A stretch of DNA of 21,422 bases, taken from positions 1 through 21,422 of IMG/VR virus record IMGVR_UViG_3300033153_007339, one strand, 5' to 3'. Positions 1 to 9,002 of the stretch are shown piece by piece. This DNA comes from a virus. The notes beneath the pieces were generated by a model. It ran no database searches. It was not told where the DNA came from and saw only the letters and a list, made by a program, of their open reading frames with translations. How positions within the stretch are numbered: the stretch's first letter is position 1; each line of letters starts with the position of its first letter. The translations under genes were made by a program, and so were the position numbers.

Positions 1-2
1 GG

Positions 3-362
3 GTTCTCGAATGGTACCTAGAATGGGGACCGTTTGAGAAGTTCCTCCAGCGACGTGCCGCAAAAGGGAAGCATACCCCTGCACTAGATAATAGACCGGA
101 ACTCTACGAGGATTTGTATCCGGCGTTTAAGGCTTTTGGAGAACTCCACCGCGCACGTGCGGTAGGGTTTGGCGCGTCGCCTTTGGCTGTGCATGATGTT
201 CTTGCGTGGTTAGACATGCACGGCTACGATGGTGAGTCTCGAATTGACATGTTTGAGCTAATTAGCGCAATGGACGCACGATGGCTTGAATGGGCCCGAC
301 TCCGGGAACAGGAGAAGGAAAAAGAAAAAGATGCCGGTTCTTCAAGCAGCAATAGACGCTAG
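3..362 (+). CDS. Putative tail assembly chaperone / pre-tape-measure protein (5' partial)
   Basis: The reading frame is open from the first bases of the window to the stop at 360-362, so this is the C-terminal part of a longer protein (at least 119 residues visible). The visible part is a compact helical stretch (PAFKAFGELHRAR, then DVLAWLDMHGYDG and FELISAMDARWLEW) followed by a charged tail of E/K repeats. Its place immediately before the tape-measure gene, with a 32-base overlap, is where long-tailed phages encode tail assembly chaperones, which bind the tape measure during tail-tube assembly and are often made by programmed frameshifting. The helical part resembles DUF1799-type tail proteins in length and character. 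The role is inferred mainly from position. The first ATG/TTG candidates (for example TTG at 114) are not the real start, because coding-like sequence continues upstream. Confidence 0.6.
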   Translation, partial: VLEWYLEWGPFEKFLQRRAAKGKHTPALDNRPELYEDLYPAFKAFGELHRARAVGFGASPLAVHDVLAWLDMHGYDGESRIDMFELISAMDARWLEWARLREQEKEKEKDAGSSSSNRR

Positions 363-2805
363 AGGCGCAACTGCTGGAGCTAAAACATTTAGCGCAGCTA
401 CTCAGCGAATCCGCGCAGAATCCGGCCGGACTGCTAAGTCCGTGGGAGCTCTTAGCGGCAGCATGGCGAGTGTTGGAAGAGCCGCAGGCACCATGCGCAG
501 GATGATCGGGGGACTTTTTGTTGGTATTGGTGCCACAATGGCGGTTAGATCTGCTATTAAGGTTAACAAGGAATATGAGTTTAGCATGGCAAAACTTCGC
601 GCTGTTGCAGGTGCAACAGACGAGGAGTTTGCACGTATGGCCAAGACGACGCGACAACTTGGCGCCACTACGAGATATTCCGCCTCCGAAGCCGCAGAGG
701 GCATGTTAGAGCTCACCAAAATGGGTTTCTCTGTGGAAGAGTCAATTGCGGCAGCGGGAGCTACTTTGAACTTCGCCACTGCTGGCTTTATTGGATTGGC
801 CGAAGCGTCGGGAATTGTGGCGGCGTCGCTGAAGCAATTTCAGTTGGGCGCTAAAGAAACAAATAGAGTGGGCAACGTTTTCATTAACACTGCAAATAAT
901 TCAGGTGCAGCAGTTACGGACATGGCCGAAGCTATGAAGATGGCTGGCGGCGTTATGGCGTCTACTGGAAACTCAATTGAAATAACTGCTGCTGCCGTAG
1001 GTGTCTTAGGCGACCGTGCAATCAAGGGGTCTATGGCTGGAACTAACCTGCGAGGCATCATGGCTGCTCTAATGGACCCAACAACAAAGCTGACAAAAGC
1101 GCTAGGAAAGCTGGGCATCAGTTACGATGAAGTCAACCCTGAGAAGAAGAACCTAATTGAAATATTCGAGCGTTTTCACAAAGCCCAAATGTCCGCCAGC
1201 GACGCAACTGTTATCTTTGGCAGACGTAACTTTAACGCCGCTCTCGCACTGGCTTCTTCTATTCCGAAATGGAAGGAATTATTAAGCATCTATGAAGATA
1301 CGGGCAGTGCTATGGAGAGCAACGCCGCGATCATGAGAGAGACACTCACAGGCGCGCTGGCTCAGATGCGTTCCGCTTGGGAAGAGCTAATGCTCAAGAT
1401 GGGAGAAGCTGGGTTTCTTCCAGGAATACGGCGAGCTGTAGATACAGTTACAGAGTTGATAAGAATCATAGGAGCAACGCCTGCGGAAATAGAAAAAGCA
1501 AGTGTTGCCGCGAGAACGTTCCACACAATTCTGGAGGACACGAAGTGGGTGGTTGAGGGTATAGTTAATGGATTTAAGGCATTGACTTTACTCAGAGAAA
1601 CCGCAGCCGGGCCAAAAACTATAGGAACTGAAGATTTCAAGCGTGCAACTGAACTACGTAAACTTATACAGGATACAAAGGAATTAATAGTTAGCCAGGA
1701 AAAGCTATTGGCTCGCCCCTTTGTTCTATTTAGGTCTCGTCAGGAAAACTGGTTGGTGGAGCTGCGAGGCGATCTCAAGACTTATGAACAAGAACTCTCA
1801 GGCTTGATGGATAAAATGCTAAAAGACCTCGTTCAAGCACCACGGGAAGCAGCAGAGCAGTTAAATGAAATTGCCAAACTCAACGCAGAAGCGGCTGCTA
1901 TAATAAGCAAAGAGATCGCAGAGATGAGAAGAGCTGAGGCTGCTATATTTGCAGTCCCGTTGACAGGCATTCCACTAGCTAATATTCGAGACCAGTTTGC
2001 TGAGATAGAGGAAGCTGCACTTAAAATGGCTCTCACTATTCAGAAGCCATTCGAGATGATGGGAGCGGAGCCCGCAGCAAAGGGGTGGCAGGATTATTGG
2101 GTGATGCTCGATAACCTTCGGTTTGAGTCTACACTAATAGGTAAGACTAATGAAGAGCGGCGAAAAGCAATCGAACTCCACAGAATGGAAGCAGTTCTCC
2201 GCGCCGGTGGTATTACGAATCAGCAAATGATTAATCAGGCATTGCTGCAGTACGGGACGATTCTTGATAGCATTGCGGAAAAGGAAAGCACCTGGCAGAA
2301 ACAGCAGGCAGAAATATATAAGCTTCGACATTTAGCAGATGACATGGGCGATGCGTTTGGAGTCGCATTTGAGCGCATGATCATGGGTTCTCAGAGCGCA
2401 GGAGAGGCTTTGCGATATTTATACATGGAACTAACTCAACTAGTTTTACATGAGTTTTTCACAGTTCCGTTGGCGAGTATGATTTCTAGTGGAATCCGCA
2501 GTCTGATGGTGAGCGCATTAGGTGCGCCTGCAGGAGTTGCAGCGGCAACACCAATGGCAAGTGGTGGAATCATTGAACGTCCGACTCTGTTTCCTATGGC
2601 AAATGGGTTTGGCCTTGCTGGCGAAAGAGGGCCCGAAGCTATCATGCCGTTGAAGCGGACGTCTAGTGGAAAACTGGGCGTGCAAGCAGAAGGTAGAAGC
2701 AACATTAATATCACAATGAACATAACGACACCAGATGCGGACAGCTTCCGACGTTCCAGAGGGCAGATTATGCGCGACCTTTCGCGTATTGGGAGGTTGC
2801 AATGA
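331..2805 (+). CDS. Phage tail tape measure protein (TP901 family)
   Basis: This 824-residue protein sets tail length and is expected to fill the tail tube before DNA ejection. An N-terminal helical region with a hydrophobic Gly/Ala-rich stretch (about residues 50-72) leads into a typical TP901 tape-measure core (about residues 75-330), with YSASEAAEGMLELTKMGFS and AATLNFATAG-like repeats and the NLRGIMAALMDP segment. Alternating helical and coiled-coil sequence follows. The C-terminus carries the common GxxAGERGPEAIMPLKR tail-assembly motif. ATG at 331 is preferred: it follows AGGAAA-type purine-rich sequence, and MPVLQAAIDARG is a usual tape-measure N-terminus. A TTG at 286 would add a lysine-rich extension that is only the other frame of the upstream gene. 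At roughly 1.5 angstrom per residue a tail near 120 nm is expected (rule of thumb). Confidence 0.95.
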   Translation: MPVLQAAIDARGATAGAKTFSAATQRIRAESGRTAKSVGALSGSMASVGRAAGTMRRMIGGLFVGIGATMAVRSAIKVNKEYEFSMAKLRAVAGATDEEFARMAKTTRQLGATTRYSASEAAEGMLELTKMGFSVEESIAAAGATLNFATAGFIGLAEASGIVAASLKQFQLGAKETNRVGNVFINTANNSGAAVTDMAEAMKMAGGVMASTGNSIEITAAAVGVLGDRAIKGSMAGTNLRGIMAALMDPTTKLTKALGKLGISYDEVNPEKKNLIEIFERFHKAQMSASDATVIFGRRNFNAALALASSIPKWKELLSIYEDTGSAMESNAAIMRETLTGALAQMRSAWEELMLKMGEAGFLPGIRRAVDTVTELIRIIGATPAEIEKASVAARTFHTILEDTKWVVEGIVNGFKALTLLRETAAGPKTIGTEDFKRATELRKLIQDTKELIVSQEKLLARPFVLFRSRQENWLVELRGDLKTYEQELSGLMDKMLKDLVQAPREAAEQLNEIAKLNAEAAAIISKEIAEMRRAEAAIFAVPLTGIPLANIRDQFAEIEEAALKMALTIQKPFEMMGAEPAAKGWQDYWVMLDNLRFESTLIGKTNEERRKAIELHRMEAVLRAGGITNQQMINQALLQYGTILDSIAEKESTWQKQQAEIYKLRHLADDMGDAFGVAFERMIMGSQSAGEALRYLYMELTQLVLHEFFTVPLASMISSGIRSLMVSALGAPAGVAAATPMASGGIIERPTLFPMANGFGLAGERGPEAIMPLKRTSSGKLGVQAEGRSNINITMNITTPDADSFRRSRGQIMRDLSRIGRLQ

Positions 2806-3737
2806 GTTTCCACGAAACAAGATTCCCCACAGACATTAGCTATGCTTCTATCGGAGGTCCTGGATTCAAAACAAGCATCATTGAGGTTGACAGTGGCGCT
2901 GAAGAGAGAGTTTCGCGCTGGGCATCAGCACGGCATAGATATGACGTGGCATACGGAATCAGAAGTCTTACACAGTTATCTACTCTAAAAACATTTTACA
3001 TGGCTCGTCGGGGTGCTGCCTACGGTTTCAGGTTCAAAGATTGGCTGGACTTCACAAGCGCGGCCAATGGAATAGCTGACCCCGACGATGAGGACCAACA
3101 GTTAGGCGTGGGGGACGGCAGCACAAAAACTTTTCAGCTCATTAAGATATATACTTCCGGTGCTGTAGAACGCACGCGCACAATTACGAAACCCGTTCCG
3201 GATACCACTATTATTGCTATTGATGGCGTGGCGCAGTCATCTGGGTGGTCTGTGAATACTGCTACAGGATTGGTTACGTTCACATCTGCCCCGGCGGTGG
3301 ATGAAGTTGTTACCGCTGGTTTTGAGTTTGATGTGCCCGTGCGGTTCTCCCAAACGTCGGATGATTGGCTGGGAGCTAGTATTGATTCCTTTGAGACTGG
3401 TTCGCTTCCCAGTATCCCGTTAGTGGAAATTATTGAGGCATCACAGATTAGCGGAGAGTTCTATTTTGGCGGAGCATTTGAGGCGACTTATGATGCTGAT
3501 TTTTCCATATCACTTCTCAATGGGCGTGTGCAGTCGCTTATCACAACAGTCATTGACCGCTATGCAACATTGCCCGACTATACTAACTTGCCAGAGGGTG
3601 GACCATACTTCTACTTGTACAACAATGGAAGTCAACTCATCATCGTCAACGACCATACGGATTCTTTCGTGGCTAACTTGACTGCGGGATGTTTTCTCAT
3701 TCTCGTTCTGGGGCCAAACGGCTGGATAGCTAAGTGA
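2802..3737 (+). CDS. DUF2460 distal tail protein with an extra C-terminal beta domain
   Basis: Residues 1-212 match the DUF2460 (TIGR02217) family, the distal-tail component encoded beside the tape measure in gene transfer agents. Diagnostic stretches are FHETRFPTDISYASIGGPGF, RHRYDVAYGIRS, ARRGAAYGFRFKDWLDF, GVGDGSTKTFQL and TAGFEFDVPVRF, ending with the usual SIPLVEI. Family members normally stop there. This one continues for about 100 residues (219-311) with an apparently beta-rich domain whose core LPDYTNLPEGGPYFYLYN resembles the N-terminus of the next gene product. The ATG overlaps the tape-measure stop (ATGA), suggesting translational coupling. The protein probably sits at the tube-hub joint, and the added domain may decorate the tail tip. 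The family call is secure; the role of the extension is unknown. Confidence 0.93.
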   Translation: MSFHETRFPTDISYASIGGPGFKTSIIEVDSGAEERVSRWASARHRYDVAYGIRSLTQLSTLKTFYMARRGAAYGFRFKDWLDFTSAANGIADPDDEDQQLGVGDGSTKTFQLIKIYTSGAVERTRTITKPVPDTTIIAIDGVAQSSGWSVNTATGLVTFTSAPAVDEVVTAGFEFDVPVRFSQTSDDWLGASIDSFETGSLPSIPLVEIIEASQISGEFYFGGAFEATYDADFSISLLNGRVQSLITTVIDRYATLPDYTNLPEGGPYFYLYNNGSQLIIVNDHTDSFVANLTAGCFLILVLGPNGWIAK

Positions 3738-3738
3738 C

Positions 3739-4698
3739 ATGACAATTTCACGTGCAAAGTTCTATGGTGGTGCTCGAAGCTACACGGGTTCGTCTAACAT
3801 AACGCTAGTTCCGGGCATCGAGCGTGTTTGGGACATCACACCAGAAGTAGACAATCTCAAGGTATTTCTCCCAGATGCACGGGAGCTAATGTGTGGTGGG
3901 CCACACTTTTATGTTGTCAACTCTCATGGAACTAATCATATTTTGCTCCGTGATGCTGGCGATAATGCCGTGCGCACAGTTGATCCCGCTTATATGTCGG
4001 CTGTCTCGTTGTATGATAACACAACGGAAAACGGAAAATGGTTTGGCACACATACAACACATTGCACACCAACCTGTGGGGATTCTCACGACTACTTTGA
4101 GAGGACAGAGGACCCTTTGACAGATAACGGAAACTGGATTCTCTACACTCAGAGCGGGGACGATCTGGCCACGGAAAAGCCCGGGGATACTGGAACTTGT
4201 TATCTGTACTCTGGAACGCCAAGCCCTCATGATTCGGAAAGCTGGGCATATCGCAAGCTTCGCGTTTGCAGCGAGGATATGGAAGTAATAACTAGCTGGG
4301 GTGGTGACGTAACTGGTGAGGGCATTTGTACTATTCGCAACTTTGCAAGGTTAGTGAACCGCAGAGAGATGGCGGATTGTTACATCGGCGAAATCGTTTT
4401 TGATTTTGACAACACCACATCTGGCTACTACATTTACAAGCGGGAAAATGGCAGTGACTCGTTGCTCGGCTCCACCGTCGAGGGTGCAGGCATGTCCTGG
4501 GAAACGGGGCAGGGTCTTGTGTTCCGCGTTTATGGCAATGACCTATATATGCTTTATAATTCTGTTGAAAAACTTCACGTAGAAGATGCAACTGGGCCTC
4601 GCGGATGCTATGCCGGTTTTGGCTTGAAAACATCGAGCGTTAAAGCTGGTCAATATCATAGAGCATTAACTTGGCTTGTGCAGGCATATACGCCATGA
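3739..4698 (+). CDS. Tail-associated protein with duplicated beta module and possible lectin-like domain
   Basis: This 319-residue protein has no firm family match by eye. Residues 8-102 are a second copy of the domain at the C-terminus of the upstream DUF2460 protein (FYGGA start, LPDARELMCGGPHFYVVN core, NGKWFG end). From about residue 118, DYFERTEDPLTDNGNW resembles the opening strand of concanavalin A/LamG-like domains that begin DxFxR...W, and the rest (IGEIVFDFDNTTSGYYIYKRENG, QGLVFRVYGNDLYMLYNSVE) reads as alternating beta strands. That suggests a carbohydrate-binding or baseplate decoration protein. Several Cys are present (for example CTPTCGD and CSEDMEV). It begins one base after the previous stop and its end overlaps the next start. 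The lectin-like assignment is inferred; no catalytic residues were recognised. Confidence 0.75.
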   Translation: MTISRAKFYGGARSYTGSSNITLVPGIERVWDITPEVDNLKVFLPDARELMCGGPHFYVVNSHGTNHILLRDAGDNAVRTVDPAYMSAVSLYDNTTENGKWFGTHTTHCTPTCGDSHDYFERTEDPLTDNGNWILYTQSGDDLATEKPGDTGTCYLYSGTPSPHDSESWAYRKLRVCSEDMEVITSWGGDVTGEGICTIRNFARLVNRREMADCYIGEIVFDFDNTTSGYYIYKRENGSDSLLGSTVEGAGMSWETGQGLVFRVYGNDLYMLYNSVEKLHVEDATGPRGCYAGFGLKTSSVKAGQYHRALTWLVQAYTP

Positions 4699-5549
4699 GT
4701 ATTTACATGAATGAGAACGTTGAAGCTCTAATGAAGCAAGGCTGCCATTGTCTTGCTACATGCTGGAAAATAGAACGCGCAGACGGCGTAATCTTCTACT
4801 TCACGGATAGCTCAGTATCAGTTGACTTAGGTGGGCATACATATACGCCAGTTGGTGGGTTTGACGCCAGTGCGAGGCAGACGAAATCAACATTGTCTGG
4901 TGAAAATCTGGAAGTGGTCGGCATAATTAGTTCTGATGCTATTACGGCAGATGATCTTCGCGCCGGACTTTTCCGGGAAGCTAAGGTAACGGAAACACTT
5001 ATAGATTGGAGATATCCGTGGGCGGGTGCGATTGCAACATGCATTTATTGGATTGCAGAAACGCGATTCACGGAAGAGCGGTGGGAGGCACAAGTTCAAG
5101 GGCTCACGCGCTGGCTTGATCCTCTAATTGGCGGAGTGTATACTCGTAACTGTCGGCATAAGTTGGGCGACAATCTTTGCCAGGTTAACTTAGCCGCTTA
5201 TACAGAAAGTGGCGCAGTCGCCAGTATTGTCACTGCTAAGTTTTCGTTTACAACTTCGTCCCCTCTTAGTGCGGCTGCTCCTGCGTTTGACTATGGCAAG
5301 CTCGTCTGGACATCAGGTGATAACAATGGCGTCACATCCGAGATCAAAAAGGAAACAGGGAACTCAACGTTAGAGCTTCAGCTCCCAACACCATTTGACA
5401 TTAAAATAGGGGACAGCTTCGATGCGACACAGGGGTGTGACAAATTGGTGGATACATGCAAAACACGATTTAGCAATTTTGATAACTACGGCGGTTTTCC
5501 GCTCATTCCTGGCAATGATAAGATGATGCAAGCTCCATCAGTAACATGA
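4695..5549 (+). CDS. DUF2163 / phage BR0599 family tail hub protein
   Basis: This 284-residue protein has the N-terminal DUF2163 architecture (ATCWKIERADGVIFYFTDSS, GENLEVVGIISSDAITADDLRAG, LTRWLDPLIGGVYTRNCRHKLG). It also has the C-terminal BR0599 domain (KLVWTSGDNNG, LQLPTPFDIKIGDSF, GCDKLVDTCKTRF, GGFPLIPGND). Cys153, Cys162, Cys248 and Cys255 are placed as in the family, and in gene transfer agent particles the equivalent hub protein binds metal through such cysteines (family knowledge). It acts in the tail hub between the distal tail protein and the tip. ATG 4695 overlaps the upstream stop in an ATGA. An in-frame TTG at 4671 and an ATG at 4707 are less likely starts. Confidence 0.94.
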   Translation: MSIYMNENVEALMKQGCHCLATCWKIERADGVIFYFTDSSVSVDLGGHTYTPVGGFDASARQTKSTLSGENLEVVGIISSDAITADDLRAGLFREAKVTETLIDWRYPWAGAIATCIYWIAETRFTEERWEAQVQGLTRWLDPLIGGVYTRNCRHKLGDNLCQVNLAAYTESGAVASIVTAKFSFTTSSPLSAAAPAFDYGKLVWTSGDNNGVTSEIKKETGNSTLELQLPTPFDIKIGDSFDATQGCDKLVDTCKTRFSNFDNYGGFPLIPGNDKMMQAPSVT

Positions 5550-5986
5550 ACATAAGAGCGCAGATAGTTGAGGAAGCACAAAGCTATGTTGGAACACCAT
5601 TCCAGCATCAGGCGCGCCTAAAAGGGATTGGCGTGGATTGCGTTGGACTTGTGATTGAAGTAGGGCGCACAGTGGGTTTGTTGCCTGCTAATTATGAGAA
5701 CACAAGTTATAGCAAACCACAATACCCGCGCAAACCTGACGGCACAACATTGATGCGAGAACTAACGGCACACATGCAGCTAATAAACCCCATTGACGCC
5801 AGAGTGGGAGACGTTCTTGTGTTCTGGCTGAACGCTAAAACACGTCGACCGCAGCATATTGCGTTTGTGACGAATAAAGGGATGCTTCATACGTACGCAA
5901 ACGTTGGCCGGGTTGTGGAACACAGAATAGATGACAAGTGGAAGCGGCGCATTTGCGCTGCGTTCCAATTCCGGGGAATTGAGTAG
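5546..5986 (+). CDS. NlpC/P60 family tail-associated cell-wall peptidase
   Basis: This 146-residue protein matches the phage/GTA NlpC/P60 group (TIGR02219). The nucleophile is Cys32 in GVDCVGLV. The catalytic His is His104 in PQHIAFV, with His115 in MLHTY as the probable third polar residue. EAQSYVGTPFQHQAR before the Cys and ARVGDVLVFW before the His are family hallmarks. Such enzymes cut stem-peptide bonds in peptidoglycan, and as tail components they open the wall locally during DNA entry. There is no signal peptide, which fits delivery in the particle. The start overlaps the DUF2163 stop (ATGA), and the gene lies between hub and tip genes exactly as in GTA-like tail clusters. Confidence 0.95.
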   Translation: MNIRAQIVEEAQSYVGTPFQHQARLKGIGVDCVGLVIEVGRTVGLLPANYENTSYSKPQYPRKPDGTTLMRELTAHMQLINPIDARVGDVLVFWLNAKTRRPQHIAFVTNKGMLHTYANVGRVVEHRIDDKWKRRICAAFQFRGIE

Positions 5987-5991
5987 ATTAA

Positions 5992-8304
5992 ATGTCCACA
6001 CTGGTATTCACAGCGGTGGGTGCAGCTTACGGCGGGCCGTGGGGTGCCGCTATCGGCTCGATGGTGGGCGGATTCATCGACACAGCGTTTATTTTCCCGG
6101 CACTATTCCCAACAGATAGGCCAGAAGCACAAGGAGCAATCGGTCCCCGCCTCGACTTGATGAATCTACAAACAGCTTCCGAAGGTTCCCCCATCAACTA
6201 CTGTATAGGCCCAGGCACCAGGATGACGGGAACGTTGATTTGGATTAGTGACATTTGGACTAATGTTATATACGAGGAGGTTGGGGGAGGTGGTGGGGGA
6301 GGTAAGGGTGGAGGTAGCGATGAAGATTATGGGGGAGGCGTTATAGCACACTATCATCATTACGTAGGGCTAGCTTGCGCTATCTGCGAAGGCGAAATAG
6401 ATCATGTAAATAAGATTTGGGCTGATGGTAAACTAATATATGACCGCACTGGAAGTGGAATGGCTGCGGGTGTTTGCACAAACTACACCATTTATAATGG
6501 AACTACGACGCAGTCGCCAAACTCTTACATCGAGGCAGCAACAGGAGAGGATGCACCGGGATTCCGGGGAATCGCATACATAGTCTTTGAGGCTTTGTAT
6601 ATCAACCCGTGGGGTAACCGCATCCCGCAGTTTTCATTTGAAGTAGAAGCCGACACAACGATGACAGTATCCGGCGCACTCGATGCTATTTTAGAGCGTG
6701 CCGGGATTGGCTCGGATGAGAGAGATACAAGCGGTGTGTCGGGAGATTTTAAAGGTATGATAGTCCCTGGTTTGCAGAGTGCGCGGAGGCTATTAGAACC
6801 AATCGTCATTGCATACGATTTGCAAACGAGAGAGACAAATGGGAAGCTTGTTTTTGAGCAACGTGATAATCTCCGTGCGGTAACAGTAAACGCCGACGAT
6901 CTGGCGGCACATGAGGGAAGCGCGGAAGAGACCACAAGACCCGCTATGTTGGCCGATCAGATGAGTGTTGATTTCCCAGAAAAGGTAACTATTCAGTATC
7001 TAGATATTGAAAATGATTACCAACAGGGAAGCCAAGTAGAGACTAGAATTGACGCACCACGCGGCACGGCTATTAGCATGAGCTTGCCACTGTCTCTTGA
7101 TTCAGCAGCGGCGCGGACAATTGCCATGCGTGAACTTTGGTATCCGTGGTTGAACCGCCAGGTAGTTCAGTTTAGTTTACCACCATCATACTTTTATCTC
7201 AGGCCTAATGACATTATATCCACTACGATTTTTGACAACGCACTCGAACTAATGGTCCGCAGAATAGACCGAGGAAACAATGGCGTTGTAGCAGTTGAGG
7301 CCGTCGTGTTAGTGACAGGCGCAAGCTATGACGGCGATGGTGATAGTCCTCCACCTCCAGATGATGACGTCTACACACCGCCCGAAGTTTTTCTGGCGAT
7401 CATGGACCTTGGCCCTTTGAACGATGCACACAGTCTAAATGCCGGTTATTATTCTTGCTGCTGCGCTGATGATATAGATGCTATGTGGAAAGGCGCAGGG
7501 CTATATGCCAGTGGAGACCAAACTAACTACGCACTTGTTGGCTCTCATCCCGCAGAATCAAAAATGGGGACTCTTAGTGGGACACTGGCAGCTGGGCCCG
7601 TCGGATATTGGGATAGAGTCCACGTGGCAACAGTTGTTATGAAACACGGCGCGTTGGAGAGCAAATCCGAAGCGCTCGTTCTTGCTGGAGAAAACTGGTG
7701 TCTTATTGGCGAGGAGATTATTGGATTCCAAAATGCTACGCTGGTTGACACAAATACGTATGAGCTAGATACGTTGCTGCGAGGATTGCGCGGCAGCGAC
7801 GCTGAAACGCTAACTCACGCAGATGGCGAGCGGTTTGTTTGTCTAAACAGTGGCGGCGTGCTCTTTCGTCCGATTAACCTTGCTGTGGTGGATACTCCCC
7901 GCAGGTTTAAAGGCGTTGCGTTTGCCGATGACATTGACACAGTAGACTATCAAGACGTGACACTTGAAGGCCAGAATCTAATGCCCTTTTCGGTTTGTGA
8001 AGTGCATGGAACACGGGATGGATCAAACAACCTAACTATCACGTGGATTAGACGCACTCGCGCCATCATTAATGTGTTTGGCGCTCCCGGGGCTCCTCTT
8101 TTGGAAGCTGCGGAGGAATACGAAATTGACATCTGGAGTGGTAGTGCTGTGTTGCGGACGTTGACATCAACAACACCAACTACAACATATACCGCCGCAC
8201 AACAAACAGCAGACGGTTTAACTCCGGGCGACCCTGTTACGGTGAGGATATATCAAATGTCTGCTAGTGTTGGTAGAGGGCACATGAAGGAGGCAACCGT
8301 ATGA
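5992..8304 (+). CDS. Tail tip / host-specificity protein (Phage-tail_3, GTA-like)
   Basis: This 770-residue protein resembles the GTA megatron/tip protein group. It starts with a Gly-rich hydrophobic segment (residues 9-36, AVGAAYGGPWGAAIGSMVGG), then SPINYCIGPGTRMTGTLIW, a poly-glycine linker (98-116), and HYVGLACAICEGEIDHVNKIWADGK, a common opening of tail tip proteins. The Phage-tail_3 region follows (about 225-450: LDAILERAGI, VIAYDLQTRETNGKLVFEQR, VTIQYLDIENDYQQGSQ), with a C-terminal beta-rich part containing the LLRGLRGSDAETLTHADGERFV motif. It is shorter than the roughly 1300-residue GTA versions because it lacks the N-terminal glycoside-hydrolase-like (GTA_TIM) domain. It probably forms the tip that contacts the host envelope. 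Glycine-rich linkers with GGx repeats are common here and are not an artefact. Confidence 0.92.
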   Translation: MSTLVFTAVGAAYGGPWGAAIGSMVGGFIDTAFIFPALFPTDRPEAQGAIGPRLDLMNLQTASEGSPINYCIGPGTRMTGTLIWISDIWTNVIYEEVGGGGGGGKGGGSDEDYGGGVIAHYHHYVGLACAICEGEIDHVNKIWADGKLIYDRTGSGMAAGVCTNYTIYNGTTTQSPNSYIEAATGEDAPGFRGIAYIVFEALYINPWGNRIPQFSFEVEADTTMTVSGALDAILERAGIGSDERDTSGVSGDFKGMIVPGLQSARRLLEPIVIAYDLQTRETNGKLVFEQRDNLRAVTVNADDLAAHEGSAEETTRPAMLADQMSVDFPEKVTIQYLDIENDYQQGSQVETRIDAPRGTAISMSLPLSLDSAAARTIAMRELWYPWLNRQVVQFSLPPSYFYLRPNDIISTTIFDNALELMVRRIDRGNNGVVAVEAVVLVTGASYDGDGDSPPPPDDDVYTPPEVFLAIMDLGPLNDAHSLNAGYYSCCCADDIDAMWKGAGLYASGDQTNYALVGSHPAESKMGTLSGTLAAGPVGYWDRVHVATVVMKHGALESKSEALVLAGENWCLIGEEIIGFQNATLVDTNTYELDTLLRGLRGSDAETLTHADGERFVCLNSGGVLFRPINLAVVDTPRRFKGVAFADDIDTVDYQDVTLEGQNLMPFSVCEVHGTRDGSNNLTITWIRRTRAIINVFGAPGAPLLEAAEEYEIDIWSGSAVLRTLTSTTPTTTYTAAQQTADGLTPGDPVTVRIYQMSASVGRGHMKEATV

Positions 8305-9002
8305 GTGATACTCCAAACCTTGCGCTTCCGCTTCTATCGGAAGGACAAGGAAGTGCACACGTAACACATAATGAGGCGCTTAACCGCCTTGACGGTTTGG
8401 TCCTTCTATCAATAGAAGATCGAGACCTAACTACGCCGCCAGGGGGAGAAAGCAATGGTGATTGTTATCTAGTAAAAGCAACAGGAACTGGAGCTTGGGC
8501 TGGGCACGACGGTGAAATTGCAATCTACTATGATGGCTGGTTATTTGCTACAGTAGAAGAGGGATGGCGTCTCTGGATCCGCGACGAAAACCTATTTGTT
8601 ATATATAATGGGTCTACCTGGGGGGAGGTGGGAACCTCGGGCATCGTCGAGGGGATTACGATTGACTTTGATGGTGGCGGTTCACCTCTTGTCGTGGGCA
8701 CCAAGCGTCGCTTTGAAATTCCCTTTGATGGTGAGTTTAATCGTGTTACGATGGTTGCCGACGTTTCGGGCAGCGTTGTTTTGGATATCTGGAAAGATAC
8801 ATATAGCAACGCACCGGCAACGGACGAAGATTCAATTACAGCAAGTGCACCTCCAACTATATCCTCTGCGATTAAGTCACAAGATTCTACACTTACGGAT
8901 TGGACAAAGACATTTAGCGCCGGTGATTGTTTCATCGTCAACGTGGACTCTTGCACGACTATTACTTATGTGTCAATGTCCCTTAAGGCAACGCGAACAT
9001 GA
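8301..9002 (+). CDS. DUF2793 tail fibre-like protein with C-terminal receptor-contact domain
   Basis: Residues 1-110 match DUF2793, a domain found at the end of GTA and alphaproteobacterial phage tail modules: NLALPLLSEGQGSAHVTHNE, LNRLDGLVLLSIEDRDL, GDCYLVKATGTGAWAGHDGEI and EEGWRLWIRDENLFVIYNG. Residues 118-233 form a second domain (ITIDFDGGGSPLV, VTMVADVSGSVVLDIWKDTY, ITASAPPTISSAIKSQDST, VSMSLKATRT). That sequence type recurs at the C-terminus of many unrelated phage tail and fibre proteins and is likely a trimeric beta-rich binding tip. The start overlaps the tip gene stop (ATGA). The protein probably participates in adsorption. The domain order suggests a swappable tip on a conserved base. 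Confidence 0.88.
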   Translation: MSDTPNLALPLLSEGQGSAHVTHNEALNRLDGLVLLSIEDRDLTTPPGGESNGDCYLVKATGTGAWAGHDGEIAIYYDGWLFATVEEGWRLWIRDENLFVIYNGSTWGEVGTSGIVEGITIDFDGGGSPLVVGTKRRFEIPFDGEFNRVTMVADVSGSVVLDIWKDTYSNAPATDEDSITASAPPTISSAIKSQDSTLTDWTKTFSAGDCFIVNVDSCTTITYVSMSLKATRT

